Below, one piece after another: positions 49,951-57,559 of a DNA stretch of 64,000 bases. Every line of letters begins with the position of its first letter. The first letter of the stretch is position 1. Under the pieces are notes generated by a model. The model saw only the letters and a list, made by a program, of their open reading frames with translations. It was not told the DNA's origin and made no database searches. This DNA is from Bacillota bacterium (GTDB lineage: Bacteria; Bacillota_A; Clostridia; Christensenellales; Aristaeellaceae): contig JAEZSP010000013.1 of NCBI GenBank assembly GCA_023421735.1, positions 53,718 to 117,717 of the forward strand, read 5' to 3'. The translations under genes were made by a program, and so were the position numbers.

Positions 49951-50756
49951 ATATGAAACTCGTCGTCTCCGACATCGACGACACGCTTCTTCCCAAAGGC
50001 GGTCACATCTCCGACCGAACGCGCCGCGCGGTTGCGGCGCTCAATGGCAGGGGCATTTCCTTTGTGCTTGCGAGCGGGCGTTGGTTTCCGTCCACGGTTT
50101 CGGTTGCGCAGGAGATTGGCTGCAAAGGCCCGCTCATCGTCGCCAACGGCGGCTGCGTGATCACCACGGCGGGCGAGGTCTTAAAGGAGTTCTGCATGGC
50201 GGACGCGGATGTCAGAACCGCCTTCGATATCATCAAGGATTCCGGCGCGCTGATCACCAGCTATGTGCGCGGCGCCATTTATCGGTTGAATACAAAGAGC
50301 ATGGAGAACCGTCCCCCTGAAAAGCTTTCGTATTTCGGCGGGGATTTGTTTGAAGTGGTGGACGACGATCCATCCCGCTTTGCGGGGGAGGCGCTCAAGG
50401 GAGTCTACAAGATGGAAGTTTATTCCAATGACACGATGCTGCTGGACGATCTCCGCGCACGGCTTTCCGCCGCCGGACTGGCCGTCTCCAGTTCGTTTCA
50501 CACGAATATTGAAATCACGACAAATGGCCTCGGAAAGGGCACCGCGCTCCTCTGGCTCGCGCAGTCCCTCGGCATTGCGCGTGAAGATGTGATGGCGTTT
50601 GGCGATAATACCAACGACATGCAGATGCTCGCGTGCGCGGGTTGGGGCGTGGCAATGGGGAATGCCGTCCCCGAACTCAAGAAAATGGCGCGGCTCGTCG
50701 CGCCGGACTGCGCGGCGGACGGACTCGCCTGTGCGATCGAGGAGTATCTGTTGTGA
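49947..50756 (+). CDS. HAD-superfamily hydrolase, Cof-type (second of two)
   Basis: A 269-residue HAD phosphatase with motif I VSDIDDTLLPKGG (DIDD in place of the usual DxDGT), motif II ASGRWF, lysine GKGTALLWL and motif IV MAFGDNTNDMQML. The GTG at 49947 overlaps the previous stop; an ATG two codons later is also possible. It is similar to its neighbour and may have arisen by tandem duplication. Its stop overlaps the trmL start. Confidence 0.88.
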   Translation: MNMKLVVSDIDDTLLPKGGHISDRTRRAVAALNGRGISFVLASGRWFPSTVSVAQEIGCKGPLIVANGGCVITTAGEVLKEFCMADADVRTAFDIIKDSGALITSYVRGAIYRLNTKSMENRPPEKLSYFGGDLFEVVDDDPSRFAGEALKGVYKMEVYSNDTMLLDDLRARLSAAGLAVSSSFHTNIEITTNGLGKGTALLWLAQSLGIAREDVMAFGDNTNDMQMLACAGWGVAMGNAVPELKKMARLVAPDCAADGLACAIEEYLL

Positions 50757-51271
50757 GTGAATTAAACGTCGTGCTCGTCAACCCGGAAATCCCCCAAAAT
50801 ACGGGCAATATCGCGCGTACCTGCGCGGCCACGGGCGCGATTCTCCATTTGGTGAAGCCCCTTGGCTTCCAGCTTGACGATAAGTACATGAAACGTGCGG
50901 GGCTCGATTACTGGTTTTTGACGGATGTGCGCGTGCATGATTCCTGGCGCATGTTTTACGAGGAACATCCGGGCGCGCGCATGCATTTTCTGACCACAAA
51001 GGCACCCCGTACCCATGCCGAGGTACGGTATGCGCCAAACGACTTTTTGGTCTTCGGGCGTGAAACAAAAGGCCTCGACGAGTCGCTTTTGTCCGCGAAC
51101 TATGAAAATTGCGTGCGCATCCCCATGCGCGCGCAGGCGCGCTCCCTCAATCTCTCGAATTCCGTCGCGATTGTGCTCTACGAGGCGCTCCGGCAGCTGG
51201 ATTTTCCGGGTCTCGCGCGCGAGGGTCATCTGACCGGTACGCAGCCCGGCGAATGGGTGGACTACTTGTGA
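50753..51271 (+). CDS. trmL: tRNA (cytidine/uridine-34-2'-O)-methyltransferase TrmL
   Basis: A 172-residue SPOUT-fold methyltransferase that modifies the wobble base of tRNA-Leu. Signatures are VLVNPEIPQNTGNIARTC, FGRETKGLDESLL, RIPMRAQARSLNLSNSVAIV and the knot region. The GTG at 50753 (GTGA overlap with the HAD stop) gives the normal N-terminus MSELNVVLVNPEIPQN; the longer reading is a shadow. Confidence 0.93.
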   Translation: MSELNVVLVNPEIPQNTGNIARTCAATGAILHLVKPLGFQLDDKYMKRAGLDYWFLTDVRVHDSWRMFYEEHPGARMHFLTTKAPRTHAEVRYAPNDFLVFGRETKGLDESLLSANYENCVRIPMRAQARSLNLSNSVAIVLYEALRQLDFPGLAREGHLTGTQPGEWVDYL

Positions 51272-51297
51272 AGCCCTGCGTCCCCAACATTATCAAC

Positions 51298-51326
51298 TTG
51301 ACCGCGATTTTTCTCGATGCTATAAT
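51298..51326 (+). promoter_or_regulatory. Promoter of the membrane protein/UDG operon
   Basis: TTGACC and TATAAT are 17 bases apart, 21 bases before the ATG at 51348. Confidence 0.8.
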
Positions 51327-51347
51327 GAACAGAACGAAAGAGAGGCG

Positions 51348-51572
51348 ATGACGGTGGCAAAGCTGTATACGCGGCGTGAGGCGCGCAATCGGCGGTTGAC
51401 GCTCAAGATATTTGCCGGAATGTTTGACTTTATCGGCACGGTGGCCAGCGTGATCATCATCCTCGGTTGCGTCTTACTGGTTTTCCAGCTCGCGAAGTGG
51501 GTGATTTCCGATTTTGATACGTCGTTTGGCGCGATGCTTCGGATGTTTAAAGAGGCGGTCGTGATCGAATGA
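51348..51572 (+). CDS. Small single-pass membrane protein
   Basis: A 74-residue protein with a very basic N-terminus (KLYTRREARNRRLTLK) and one long helix (VASVIIILGCVLLVFQLAKW). The ATG follows GAGAGGCG. Its stop overlaps the UDG start by 4 bases. Function is unknown. Confidence 0.7.
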   Translation: MTVAKLYTRREARNRRLTLKIFAGMFDFIGTVASVIIILGCVLLVFQLAKWVISDFDTSFGAMLRMFKEAVVIE

Positions 51573-52138
51573 CCGTTTCTTGGCCGACTTTGATCGCTGA
51601 AATCGGCGAATGTCGCAAGTGCAGGTTGTGTGAGGGCCGCGCGCACGTGGTGCCGGGCGAAGGAAATCCCCAGGCCGACCTCATGTTCATCGGCGAAGGA
51701 CCGGGGCAGGAGGAAGATCGGCAGGGCCGCCCGTTCGTGGGGCGCTCGGGTGAGCTTCTGACGCGAATGATTCACGCTATTGGGCTTGAGCGCAGCGATT
51801 GCTACATTGCGAACATCGTCAAGTGCCGCCCCCCGGGGAACCGAAATCCGGAGCCGGATGAGGCGGAAGCGTGCCTTCCCTATCTGCGCCGGCAGACGGC
51901 GCTCGTGCGCCCAAAGGTGATCGTCCTTCTCGGCAAGGTCGCCTGCCGCTACACGCTGCGCGAAGAGATTTACGTAACGCGCGACCATGGCAGGTGGTTT
52001 GAGCGAAAGGGCGTTTCCATGATGCCGACCTACCATCCGTCGGCGCTTCTGCGCGACCCGACGAAAAAGCGGGACGCGTGGGAAGATTTTCAAAAGGTGC
52101 GGGATCGGCTGCGGGAACGGACAAATCAAGGCGACTGA
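51569..52138 (+). CDS. Family 4 uracil-DNA glycosylase (Fe-S)
   Basis: A 189-residue DNA-repair glycosylase. The [4Fe-4S] ligands are visible as C15-x2-C18, plus C in NIVKCRPP and EACLPYL. The active-site motif 1 is GEGPGQEEDRQGRPFVGRSG and motif 2 is PTYHPSALLRDP. It removes uracil from DNA. It overlaps the small membrane gene upstream and is followed 11 bases later by a second, Fe-S-free relative. Confidence 0.93.
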   Translation: MTVSWPTLIAEIGECRKCRLCEGRAHVVPGEGNPQADLMFIGEGPGQEEDRQGRPFVGRSGELLTRMIHAIGLERSDCYIANIVKCRPPGNRNPEPDEAEACLPYLRRQTALVRPKVIVLLGKVACRYTLREEIYVTRDHGRWFERKGVSMMPTYHPSALLRDPTKKRDAWEDFQKVRDRLRERTNQGD

Positions 52139-52149
52139 GGGGTGCGGAT

Positions 52150-52713
52150 ATGGACGAGATGCGCGCAGGGCTTTCCGCGCTCATCAATTCGGTGTACGAG
52201 GGCGAGAAGAAGGTGCTCGTGTTCGGCGAGGGCGCGCCGGGGGCGCGGGTCATGATGATCGGCGAGGCACCGGGAGAGCGGGAGGCGCTCGAAGGACGTC
52301 CGTTTGTGGGGCGTGCGGGAAAAAATCTCGACGCATTCTTGGAATCTTCCGGCCTCGCGCGGGATCAAATGTATGTGACAAACGTCGTGAAATTCCGCCC
52401 GACCCGGATTTCTGCCGCGGGCCGGATCGTCAATCGCACGCCGACGCAAGAGGAAATCCAGCTCTTTCTCCCCTTTTTGAAGCGGGAAATCGCGCTTGTA
52501 AAGCCCCGGGTCATCGTGACGCTCGGAAATGTGCCGCTCAAGGCGCTCCTCGGCCCCGGCGCGGTCATCGGTGAGATGCACGGAACGCTGCTTGATACGC
52601 CATATGGGAACCTTTTTCCCATGTACCATCCTGCTTCACTCATCTACAATCGCGCTTTGCGGGACGTGTATGCGGCAGATATGAACGCGCTTTCAGAGAT
52701 CATCAAAAATTAG
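52150..52713 (+). CDS. Uracil-DNA glycosylase-like paralogue lacking the Fe-S cysteines
   Basis: A 187-residue protein of the same superfamily (MMIGEAPGEREALEGRPFVG, RAGKNLDAFL, YVTNVVKFRPTRISAAGRIV, LFPMYHPASLIYN). It contains no cysteine at all, so it cannot bind the [4Fe-4S] cluster of family 4. The N-terminal helix replaces the CxxC part. Active-site motifs 1 and 2 are kept (GEAPG, MYHPA). It may be a catalytically altered or accessory glycosylase. The ATG at 52150 follows TGAGGGGTGCGGAT. Confidence 0.88.
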   Translation: MDEMRAGLSALINSVYEGEKKVLVFGEGAPGARVMMIGEAPGEREALEGRPFVGRAGKNLDAFLESSGLARDQMYVTNVVKFRPTRISAAGRIVNRTPTQEEIQLFLPFLKREIALVKPRVIVTLGNVPLKALLGPGAVIGEMHGTLLDTPYGNLFPMYHPASLIYNRALRDVYAADMNALSEIIKN

Positions 52714-52898
52714 TAAAAAATTAACCAAAGATTGTGAAACGGTATGTTTCTTTAGCGCCTGAATTGTGTATGATATTACTTACGCCAAGGGAACATACCC
52801 TATATATGGCGTGTCATCATAAACGGGGCGAATGCATACATTCAGTTAATTGGCCTGTGAAGGAGCCGAACCATATGATCGCGTTTGGAGGAAAAATT

Positions 52899-53294
52899 AT
52901 GGCACTTGTCAAATGCCCGCGCTGCGAGCTTAATTACATGAACGACACCGACGAAATGTGCTCCGTTTGTCGCCGCGAGGTGCGCGGAGAAAGCGAAAGC
53001 TACGATATGATTGAGCTTTGCTCGGAGTGTGGTGAGAATCCGAGCGTACCGGGCTATGAGTTGTGTGCTTCCTGTCTCAAGGAGCTGCAGCGCCGCACTG
53101 CCCAGGATTCGACGGACGATTCGGTCGCGCATGAAGATCCCACCATCGGCATCGATTCCGTTTCAACCATGGACGAAATCGCGCTTGATATCGACGATGA
53201 CATCGAAGAGACGGCTTTTGAGGACGAGGATGAGTCCTTCGATGACGATGACGATGATGACGACGATGACGACGAGGGCGAGGACGAGGATTGA
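52899..53294 (+). CDS. Zinc-ribbon protein with acidic aspartate-rich tail
   Basis: A 131-residue protein. Two treble-clef-type CxxC pairs start it (CPRCELNYMNDTDEMCSVC) and a third and fourth follow (LCSECGENP, LCASCLKEL). From about residue 75 the sequence becomes strongly acidic and ends in a run of Asp and Glu (DDDDDDDEGEDED). The ATG at 52899 follows GGAGGAAAAATT; the longer upstream reading has no ribosome site. Its stop overlaps the metallophosphoesterase start. The combination suggests a nucleic-acid or RNA-polymerase contact protein; function unproven. Confidence 0.75.
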   Translation: MALVKCPRCELNYMNDTDEMCSVCRREVRGESESYDMIELCSECGENPSVPGYELCASCLKELQRRTAQDSTDDSVAHEDPTIGIDSVSTMDEIALDIDDDIEETAFEDEDESFDDDDDDDDDDDEGEDED

Positions 53295-53992
53295 CCGTGT
53301 CCGTATACGCGATCTCCGATCTCCACCTTCCGGCGCGCGAAAAGCCGATGAGTGTCTTTGGTGCGCACTGGGACAATCACTTTGAAAAAATATCCGCCGA
53401 CTGGCGCCAGCGCGTCCGGTCGGAGGATATTGTTTTGCTGCCGGGCGATCTCACGTGGGCCATGCACCTGGAAGATGCGCTGGAGGACATCCGGCGCGTG
53501 GGAGATCTGCCCGGCCAAAAGATCATCCTGCGCGGCAATCATGATTATTGGTGGAGCGCAATCGGGCGCGTGCGCCGCGCACTCCCAAATGGCATGTATG
53601 CCCTTCAAAATGACGCGCTGAGGCTCGACGGGTACCTGTTCGCGGGCTCGCGTGGCTGGACGGTTCCCGGCGCGGATACGTCTGAAGAGGACGTCAAAAT
53701 CTACGAGCGCGAACGGCTCCGTCTGACCATGTCGCTCGAAAACGCGCGGCGACTCTCCAAGAATGCGCCTCTCGTCGTCATGATGCACTATCCGCCCTTT
53801 ACGCCGTCAAATCCCGGTTACACGGACATTCTCGCGGCGTTTGGGACAGAACTTTGCGTCTATGGTCACCTGCATGGTGCGAGCCTCGCCTATGCGTTCA
53901 CCGGCAACCGGGACGGAATCGAATATCATCAGGTCTCCTGCGACGGGCTGGATTTTCGACTCAAGCGCGTGCGCGAATCGCAGGGTACATAA
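53291..53992 (+). CDS. Calcineurin-like metallophosphoesterase
   Basis: A 233-residue cytoplasmic phosphoesterase with all metal-binding blocks: AISDLHLP, LLPGDLTWAMHLEDALE, LRGNHDYWW, MMHYPPFTP and VYGHLHGASL. The TTG at 53291 overlaps the previous stop (TTGA); the alternative GTG lies two codons later. It may act on nucleotides or cyclic nucleotides; the substrate cannot be seen. Confidence 0.9.
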   Translation: MTVSVYAISDLHLPAREKPMSVFGAHWDNHFEKISADWRQRVRSEDIVLLPGDLTWAMHLEDALEDIRRVGDLPGQKIILRGNHDYWWSAIGRVRRALPNGMYALQNDALRLDGYLFAGSRGWTVPGADTSEEDVKIYERERLRLTMSLENARRLSKNAPLVVMMHYPPFTPSNPGYTDILAAFGTELCVYGHLHGASLAYAFTGNRDGIEYHQVSCDGLDFRLKRVRESQGT

Positions 53993-54022
53993 CCGCTTTC
54001 CCCCAAGGCGTTCAGCTTCCCC

Positions 54023-55366
54023 TTATTCTTGTTCCCCATTGATCATCGCCTTGATTCGTGCAGTGAGCGCATCCATGGGAACGACTTTTTGCGCCATGCT
54101 GTCGCGCGTACGCAGCGTGACGGTGCCATTCTCGATCGTCTCGTCATCCACGGTCACGGCGTAGGGCGTGCCAATCGCGTCTGCGCGCCGATAGCGCCGC
54201 CCGATGTTGCCTGCCTCGTCGTATGTTGCCGGAACGCTTCGCCTGAGTGTCTCATAAAGTGCATGCGCGCATTCTGCGTGCCTTGATTTGACAAGAGGCA
54301 GCACATTCGCCTTGACGGGCGCGAGTCTTGGCGCGATTTTGAATACCAGCCGCTCCGACTCCTCGACCAGCCCCTCGCAGAGCAGCGCCAGAACGAGCCG
54401 ATTGACGCCGCAGGTCGATTCCACAACGAAAGGGATGTACTTCTCTCCCGGGGCCTGCATGTTCTTCCTGGACGTCGCCTGATGGCGCGAAAGGTCGAAG
54501 TCGCTCCGGTTGTGCGTGCCGTTGATTTCACCCCAACCGAAAGGGAACAGGTATTCGATGTCGCATGCCGCCTTCGCGTAGTGCGCAAGCTTCTCATGGT
54601 CGTGAAACCGTAATTTTTCACGCGGCAGCCCGAGCGAAACGATAAAATCCATGGCAAACGCCTTGAATTCCTCGTAGTAGGCTTCATCGCTACCCGGTTT
54701 CACAAACATCTGATATTCCATCTGTTCAAATTCGATGGTGCGGAACGTAAAGTTGCCCGGCGTGATCTCGTTGCGGAAGGCCTTCCCGATCTGTCCGACG
54801 CCAAACGGCGGGGAACAGCGCCCGACACGCGCAAGATTGAGGAAATTGACATACTCGCCCTGTGCGTTTTCCGGACGCAGGTAAATCCGTTCCCCGCCTT
54901 CTTCTGTCGCGCCGCGGCGGGTCTCGAACATGAGATTGAACGTGCGGATATTCGTAAAGTCTTGCTTTCCGCAACGAGGGCAGGGCACATGGTTGTCGCG
55001 CAGATAGGCGTTCATTTCGCCCGTAGACATGGCGTCCGGATGTGCGGCGGGATCAAAGTCCAGTATGAGATCATCTGCCCTGTGGCGCGTCTTGCAGTTT
55101 TTGCAATCGACGAGCGGATCGGTAAAGCCGTCGATATGCCCGCTCGCCTTCCAGACGACCGGGTTCATGAGGATGGCTGAATCGAGCTCGAAGCTCTTGT
55201 CCCGCGTCTGGATGAACGCATATCGCCACGCGTCCTTGATGTTGTTTTGCAGCCGTACACCCAGCGGGCCATAGTCCCATGTGTTCGCAAGCCCGCCGTA
55301 GATTTCGCTGCCCTGAAAGATGAATCCGTAATGTCCGGCGTATTTGACGATTTGATCCATAGTCAT
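54023..55366 (-). CDS. glyQS: Glycyl-tRNA synthetase, single-chain (alpha2) type
   Basis: A 447-residue class II synthetase that charges tRNA-Gly. Visible are the N-terminal YAGHYGFIFQGSEIYGGLAN, zinc cysteines (CKNCKTR; CPRCGKQDF), motif 2 RPENAQGEYVNFLNLAR with GQIGKAFRNEITP, motif 3 GVNRLVLALLCEGL, and the C-terminal anticodon-binding domain. The ATG follows GGAGGACAGAGT. The enzyme is of the archaeal/eukaryal-like alpha2 kind used by many Firmicutes. Expression is set by the T-box leader upstream. Confidence 0.95.
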   Translation of the reverse strand: MTMDQIVKYAGHYGFIFQGSEIYGGLANTWDYGPLGVRLQNNIKDAWRYAFIQTRDKSFELDSAILMNPVVWKASGHIDGFTDPLVDCKNCKTRHRADDLILDFDPAAHPDAMSTGEMNAYLRDNHVPCPRCGKQDFTNIRTFNLMFETRRGATEEGGERIYLRPENAQGEYVNFLNLARVGRCSPPFGVGQIGKAFRNEITPGNFTFRTIEFEQMEYQMFVKPGSDEAYYEEFKAFAMDFIVSLGLPREKLRFHDHEKLAHYAKAACDIEYLFPFGWGEINGTHNRSDFDLSRHQATSRKNMQAPGEKYIPFVVESTCGVNRLVLALLCEGLVEESERLVFKIAPRLAPVKANVLPLVKSRHAECAHALYETLRRSVPATYDEAGNIGRRYRRADAIGTPYAVTVDDETIENGTVTLRTRDSMAQKVVPMDALTARIKAMINGEQE

Positions 55367-55390
55367 ACTCTGTCCTCCAATTTTTGTATA

Positions 55391-55663
55391 AAAAAACATC
55401 CCAAGCGTTTGCTTGGGACGAATTTTTTATAAAATCCGCGGTGCCACCCTGATTCAGATGAACTGCGCTTTGTGGGTACGGAAAAAAATCGATACCCTGC
55501 TTTTCGGTAACGGGAAGCACCCGACGGCGTCTACTTGGTGTTCAAGCCGCGGCTCCGGGACGCCTTCGCCACTGCCTTCATGAAGATTTTCACCAACCAT
55601 CTTCTCTCTGAAAATCGGGCGCGTGGGTACTGTTCCCCTTCATAGCCTGTCGCATTTGCAATT
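55391..55663 (-). promoter_or_regulatory. Glycine T-box riboswitch leader of glyQS
   Basis: The reverse-strand leader has the universal T-box sequence GGTGGCACCGCGG (55448-55436), which pairs with the tRNA acceptor end. Stem I shows the AGAGAGAAGATGGTTGGTG distal-loop sequence at about 55609-55590, and a GGC glycine specifier followed by A is at 55576-55574. The terminator is GTCCCAAGC/GCTTGGGAT with a long T-run (55419-55391). Uncharged tRNA-Gly stabilises the antiterminator; charged tRNA allows termination. Confidence 0.92.
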
Positions 55664-55669
55664 TTGGCA

Positions 55670-55698
55670 AGTATACCACGCGGTGCCCGGGATGTCAA
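55670..55698 (-). promoter_or_regulatory. glyQS promoter
   Basis: On the reverse strand TTGACA (55698-55693) and TATACT (55675-55670) are 17 bases apart. Confidence 0.85.
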
Positions 55699-55705
55699 CA
55701 TACTC

Positions 55706-55734
55706 TTGACAATCCATTCCCTCTGTGCCATAAT
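55706..55734 (+). promoter_or_regulatory. Promoter of the tRNA-Arg locus
   Basis: TTGACA and CATAAT are 17 bases apart, back to back with the glyQS promoter. Transcription from it would cover both tRNA-like half repeats and the intact tRNA. Confidence 0.7.
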
Positions 55735-55768
55735 ATATCAGTCTGCTCGGATGGGCGGCCCCTTTTCT

Positions 55769-55862
55769 GTCCCGGTATTGCAGCAGGATGGTGGGTTTCG
55801 CCTCCTAAGAAAACCGAATGTGTTTGCTTTCGGGAAAGCGGGACAGGCCCACAATTTCATAA
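55769..55862 (+). repeat. tRNA-Arg-like half repeat, unit 1 (degenerate)
   Basis: A 94-base unit aligned with the next unit and with the 5' half of the real tRNA gene (CAGCAGGAT, then CGCCTCCTAAG covering the anticodon). After the anticodon it no longer follows the tRNA but reads GTGTTTGCTTTCGG and ends with TTTCATAA. It cannot fold as a full tRNA because the 3' half is missing. Confidence 0.75.
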
Positions 55863-55955
55863 GTTCCCGTAGCTCAGCAGGATAGAGCGGTCGCCTCCTA
55901 AGAGAACCTACTGTGTTCGCTTTCGGCGGATCGGGCAAGCCTCAAAGTTTCATAA
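55863..55955 (+). repeat. tRNA-Arg-like half repeat, unit 2
   Basis: The tRNA-like part is well conserved: GTAGCTCAGCAGGATAGAGC is identical to the real gene, followed by CGCCTCCTAAG. The downstream part is the foreign tail GTGTTCGCTTTCGG ... TTTCATAA shared with unit 1. The unit directly abuts the true tRNA. Confidence 0.8.
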
Positions 55956-56029
55956 GCGCCTGTAGCTCAGCAGGATAGAGCGTCCGCCTCCTAAGCGGAA
56001 GGCCGTGGGTTCGAATCCCGCCAGGCGCG
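55956..56029 (+). tRNA. tRNA-Arg (CCU)
   Basis: A complete cloverleaf: acceptor GCGCCTG with CAGGCGC, D-arm AGCTCAGCAGGATAGAGC, anticodon stem TCCGC/GCGGA with loop CTCCTAA (anticodon CCT, 55990-55992), and T-arm GTGGGTTCGAATCCCGC. CCA is encoded at 56030-56032. It reads the rare AGG codon. It is the probable attachment site of the island that follows. Confidence 0.96.
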
Positions 56030-56188
56030 CCATTCAGGACGCCGAAAGCCTTGATTTCATTGGGTTTTCGACGTTCTCCCTTTCTTCTCCTCCTCTCAAA
56101 TCTGCTCATACAATGTTAAGTCTGCGAATAAGAGCGTTCACATTTTCTGACGTTCATCCATTCTGGATGGGCCGGAGCACCGTGACTC

Positions 56189-56302
56189 TTGCTAATAGAC
56201 CCGCCTTCAGAACGTGCTTCGGGGGCGCTTCTCAAGGTCATTTGCTAATACGGCTTTTTGACCTCGCGCGCAATCTGCTAATAAAGTCATCCCTTATTAG
56301 CA
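56189..56302. repeat. Repeated TGCTAATA motifs, candidate integrase arm-type sites
   Basis: TTGCTAATA occurs at 56189-56197 and 56242-56250, TGCTAATA at 56276-56283, and the inverted form TTATTAGCA at 56294-56302 just inside the integrase 3' end. Short repeats in this position, between the tRNA attachment site and the integrase gene, are typical of arm-type binding sites. Confidence 0.5.
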
Positions 56303-57018
56303 AACTGGACGGACTGAAGAACTTTGATCAGCAGGTTCGGGTTGGCGGCGATCAAAGATGCCAGCGCATTTTCATCAAGCGCAGGGACTGCGGCCGGAGC
56401 CGGTTCCGCCTCCGGTTTCTGTGAAACCGCCGGGACTGGAGGATCGGGCGGAACATCCGCGCCGTTCTGGTAGAACTTTGCTTCCATCTCCGCCGCGAGA
56501 CTCCTGCGGTCCTCGTCCAGAATGTGCGCGTACCGCTTCGTCACCATGTCCGGGGTGTTCCAGCCTCCGTCGCCTTGGACGGCCTTCACGTCGCCCTTGG
56601 ACAGCTTCAGCTTAACACCTGCACTGGTGTGCCGGATGCTGTGGAACACGATTCCCTCTGCGTCGATGTCGGGATCGTTCATCGCGACAAGAACCTCCTT
56701 GAAACGTTTGTTCAGATGCTCCGTCATAATGGGTCGCCCGTTGGCCTGGCAGATGATGAGATCGTAATCCATATAGCCGTCGTCGCCCAATTCCGCTTTG
56801 AGCCTCTCCTGCATGCGGCGCAGGGTCAGCAGCTTTTGCGTTACGGTATCCGGGATGTAGACGTTGCGGACACTTCCCTCGGTTTTGGGTTGCTTCAGCA
56901 CGATCACCGTCCGCGTGCCCGGGTATAGATTGGGGAATCGGAACTTGATCTCCATCTTCGGCAGCTTCTCAATGAGCGCCTTGTCCACGCGATCCACCAC
57001 GCGATCAACATAAAGCAT
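56287..57018 (-). pseudogene. int: Tyrosine recombinase/integrase, N-terminally truncated
   Basis: A 243-residue remnant of a phage-type integrase. The C-terminal half of the catalytic domain is present: GIVFHSIRHTSAGVKLKLSK contains HxxR, GDGGWNTPDMVTKRYAHILD contains the third His/Trp and the catalytic Tyr. The N-terminal core-binding domain and the first catalytic arginine (usual ALxTGxRxGE) are absent. The frame is closed by a stop about 57 bases upstream of the first ATG. A Pro/Ala-rich tail (about 190-225) follows. It lies about 260 bases from tRNA-Arg, pointing towards it. Confidence 0.8.
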
Positions 57019-57268
57019 TTCCTTTGCGCAAAATTGCCGATTTGAGTAGGCAACGTCAGAACATGCAATATAATTCCGTCAGCACGCTCAACAGGATTAG
57101 GCGATCACTTGTTAACAAACTTAACAAGCGGTTTGAAGCTGAAAATCCTTTATTTCCGGGAGATTAAAGAGATTTCGCGAAGGGCGGCTGGAATAGAGCA
57201 TGTGTTTTTTCGAACGATATTGAATCAAAGGGCTTGAAAAGTCGAGCCAAAGTGACACAAAACCCCCA

Positions 57269-57370
57269 TTGACATTTTTTAGCTTTTCATGTTAATATAA
57301 ACTAGCATTACAGGGGGATGGGGCAAGATCGTTTGGCATGTGACCAAGTTTGGTTACATGCTTTTTGTTT
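57269..57370 (+). ncRNA. Promoter plus terminator-like hairpin: short RNA or attenuator
   Basis: This is the main content of the 541-base gap between the integrase remnant and the ArpU-like gene. TTGACA (57269-57274) is followed after 18 bases by TAATAT. About 37 bases beyond that the transcript meets GCATGTGACCAA/TTGGTTACATGC (57336-57361), a 12-bp stem with one G-T pair, and then a T-rich stretch (CTTTTTGTTT). It would yield an RNA of about 65 bases, or act as an attenuator for the genes downstream. No ORF is seen between the elements. The rest of the gap shows nothing I can name. Confidence 0.5.
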
Positions 57371-57559
57371 ACCTTTTTTCAGAGCTGTGCTAAGGTCAAC
57401 CAGCCGACACGCATGATGATCGGGACCTGTATCCATATCGTCAAACAAGTGCGTCTCATTTTTTCACCCGGTTGTGAACGCTATGTTCAGAGCGGAGGGT
57501 GAGTATAGGTTCGCCATCCTCCGACAAAGATCAGGCTAAACGATCAAGAAGGAGGGAGT

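Noticed and set aside
53200..53294. Microsatellite-type GATGAC repeat
   Set aside because: It encodes the Asp-rich tail of a zinc-ribbon protein with a clear start and ribosome site. No independent repeat element is needed to explain it.
55769..55955. Two additional tRNA genes
   Set aside because: Only the 5' half and anticodon are present. The T-arm and 3' acceptor strand are missing, so they are listed as repeats.
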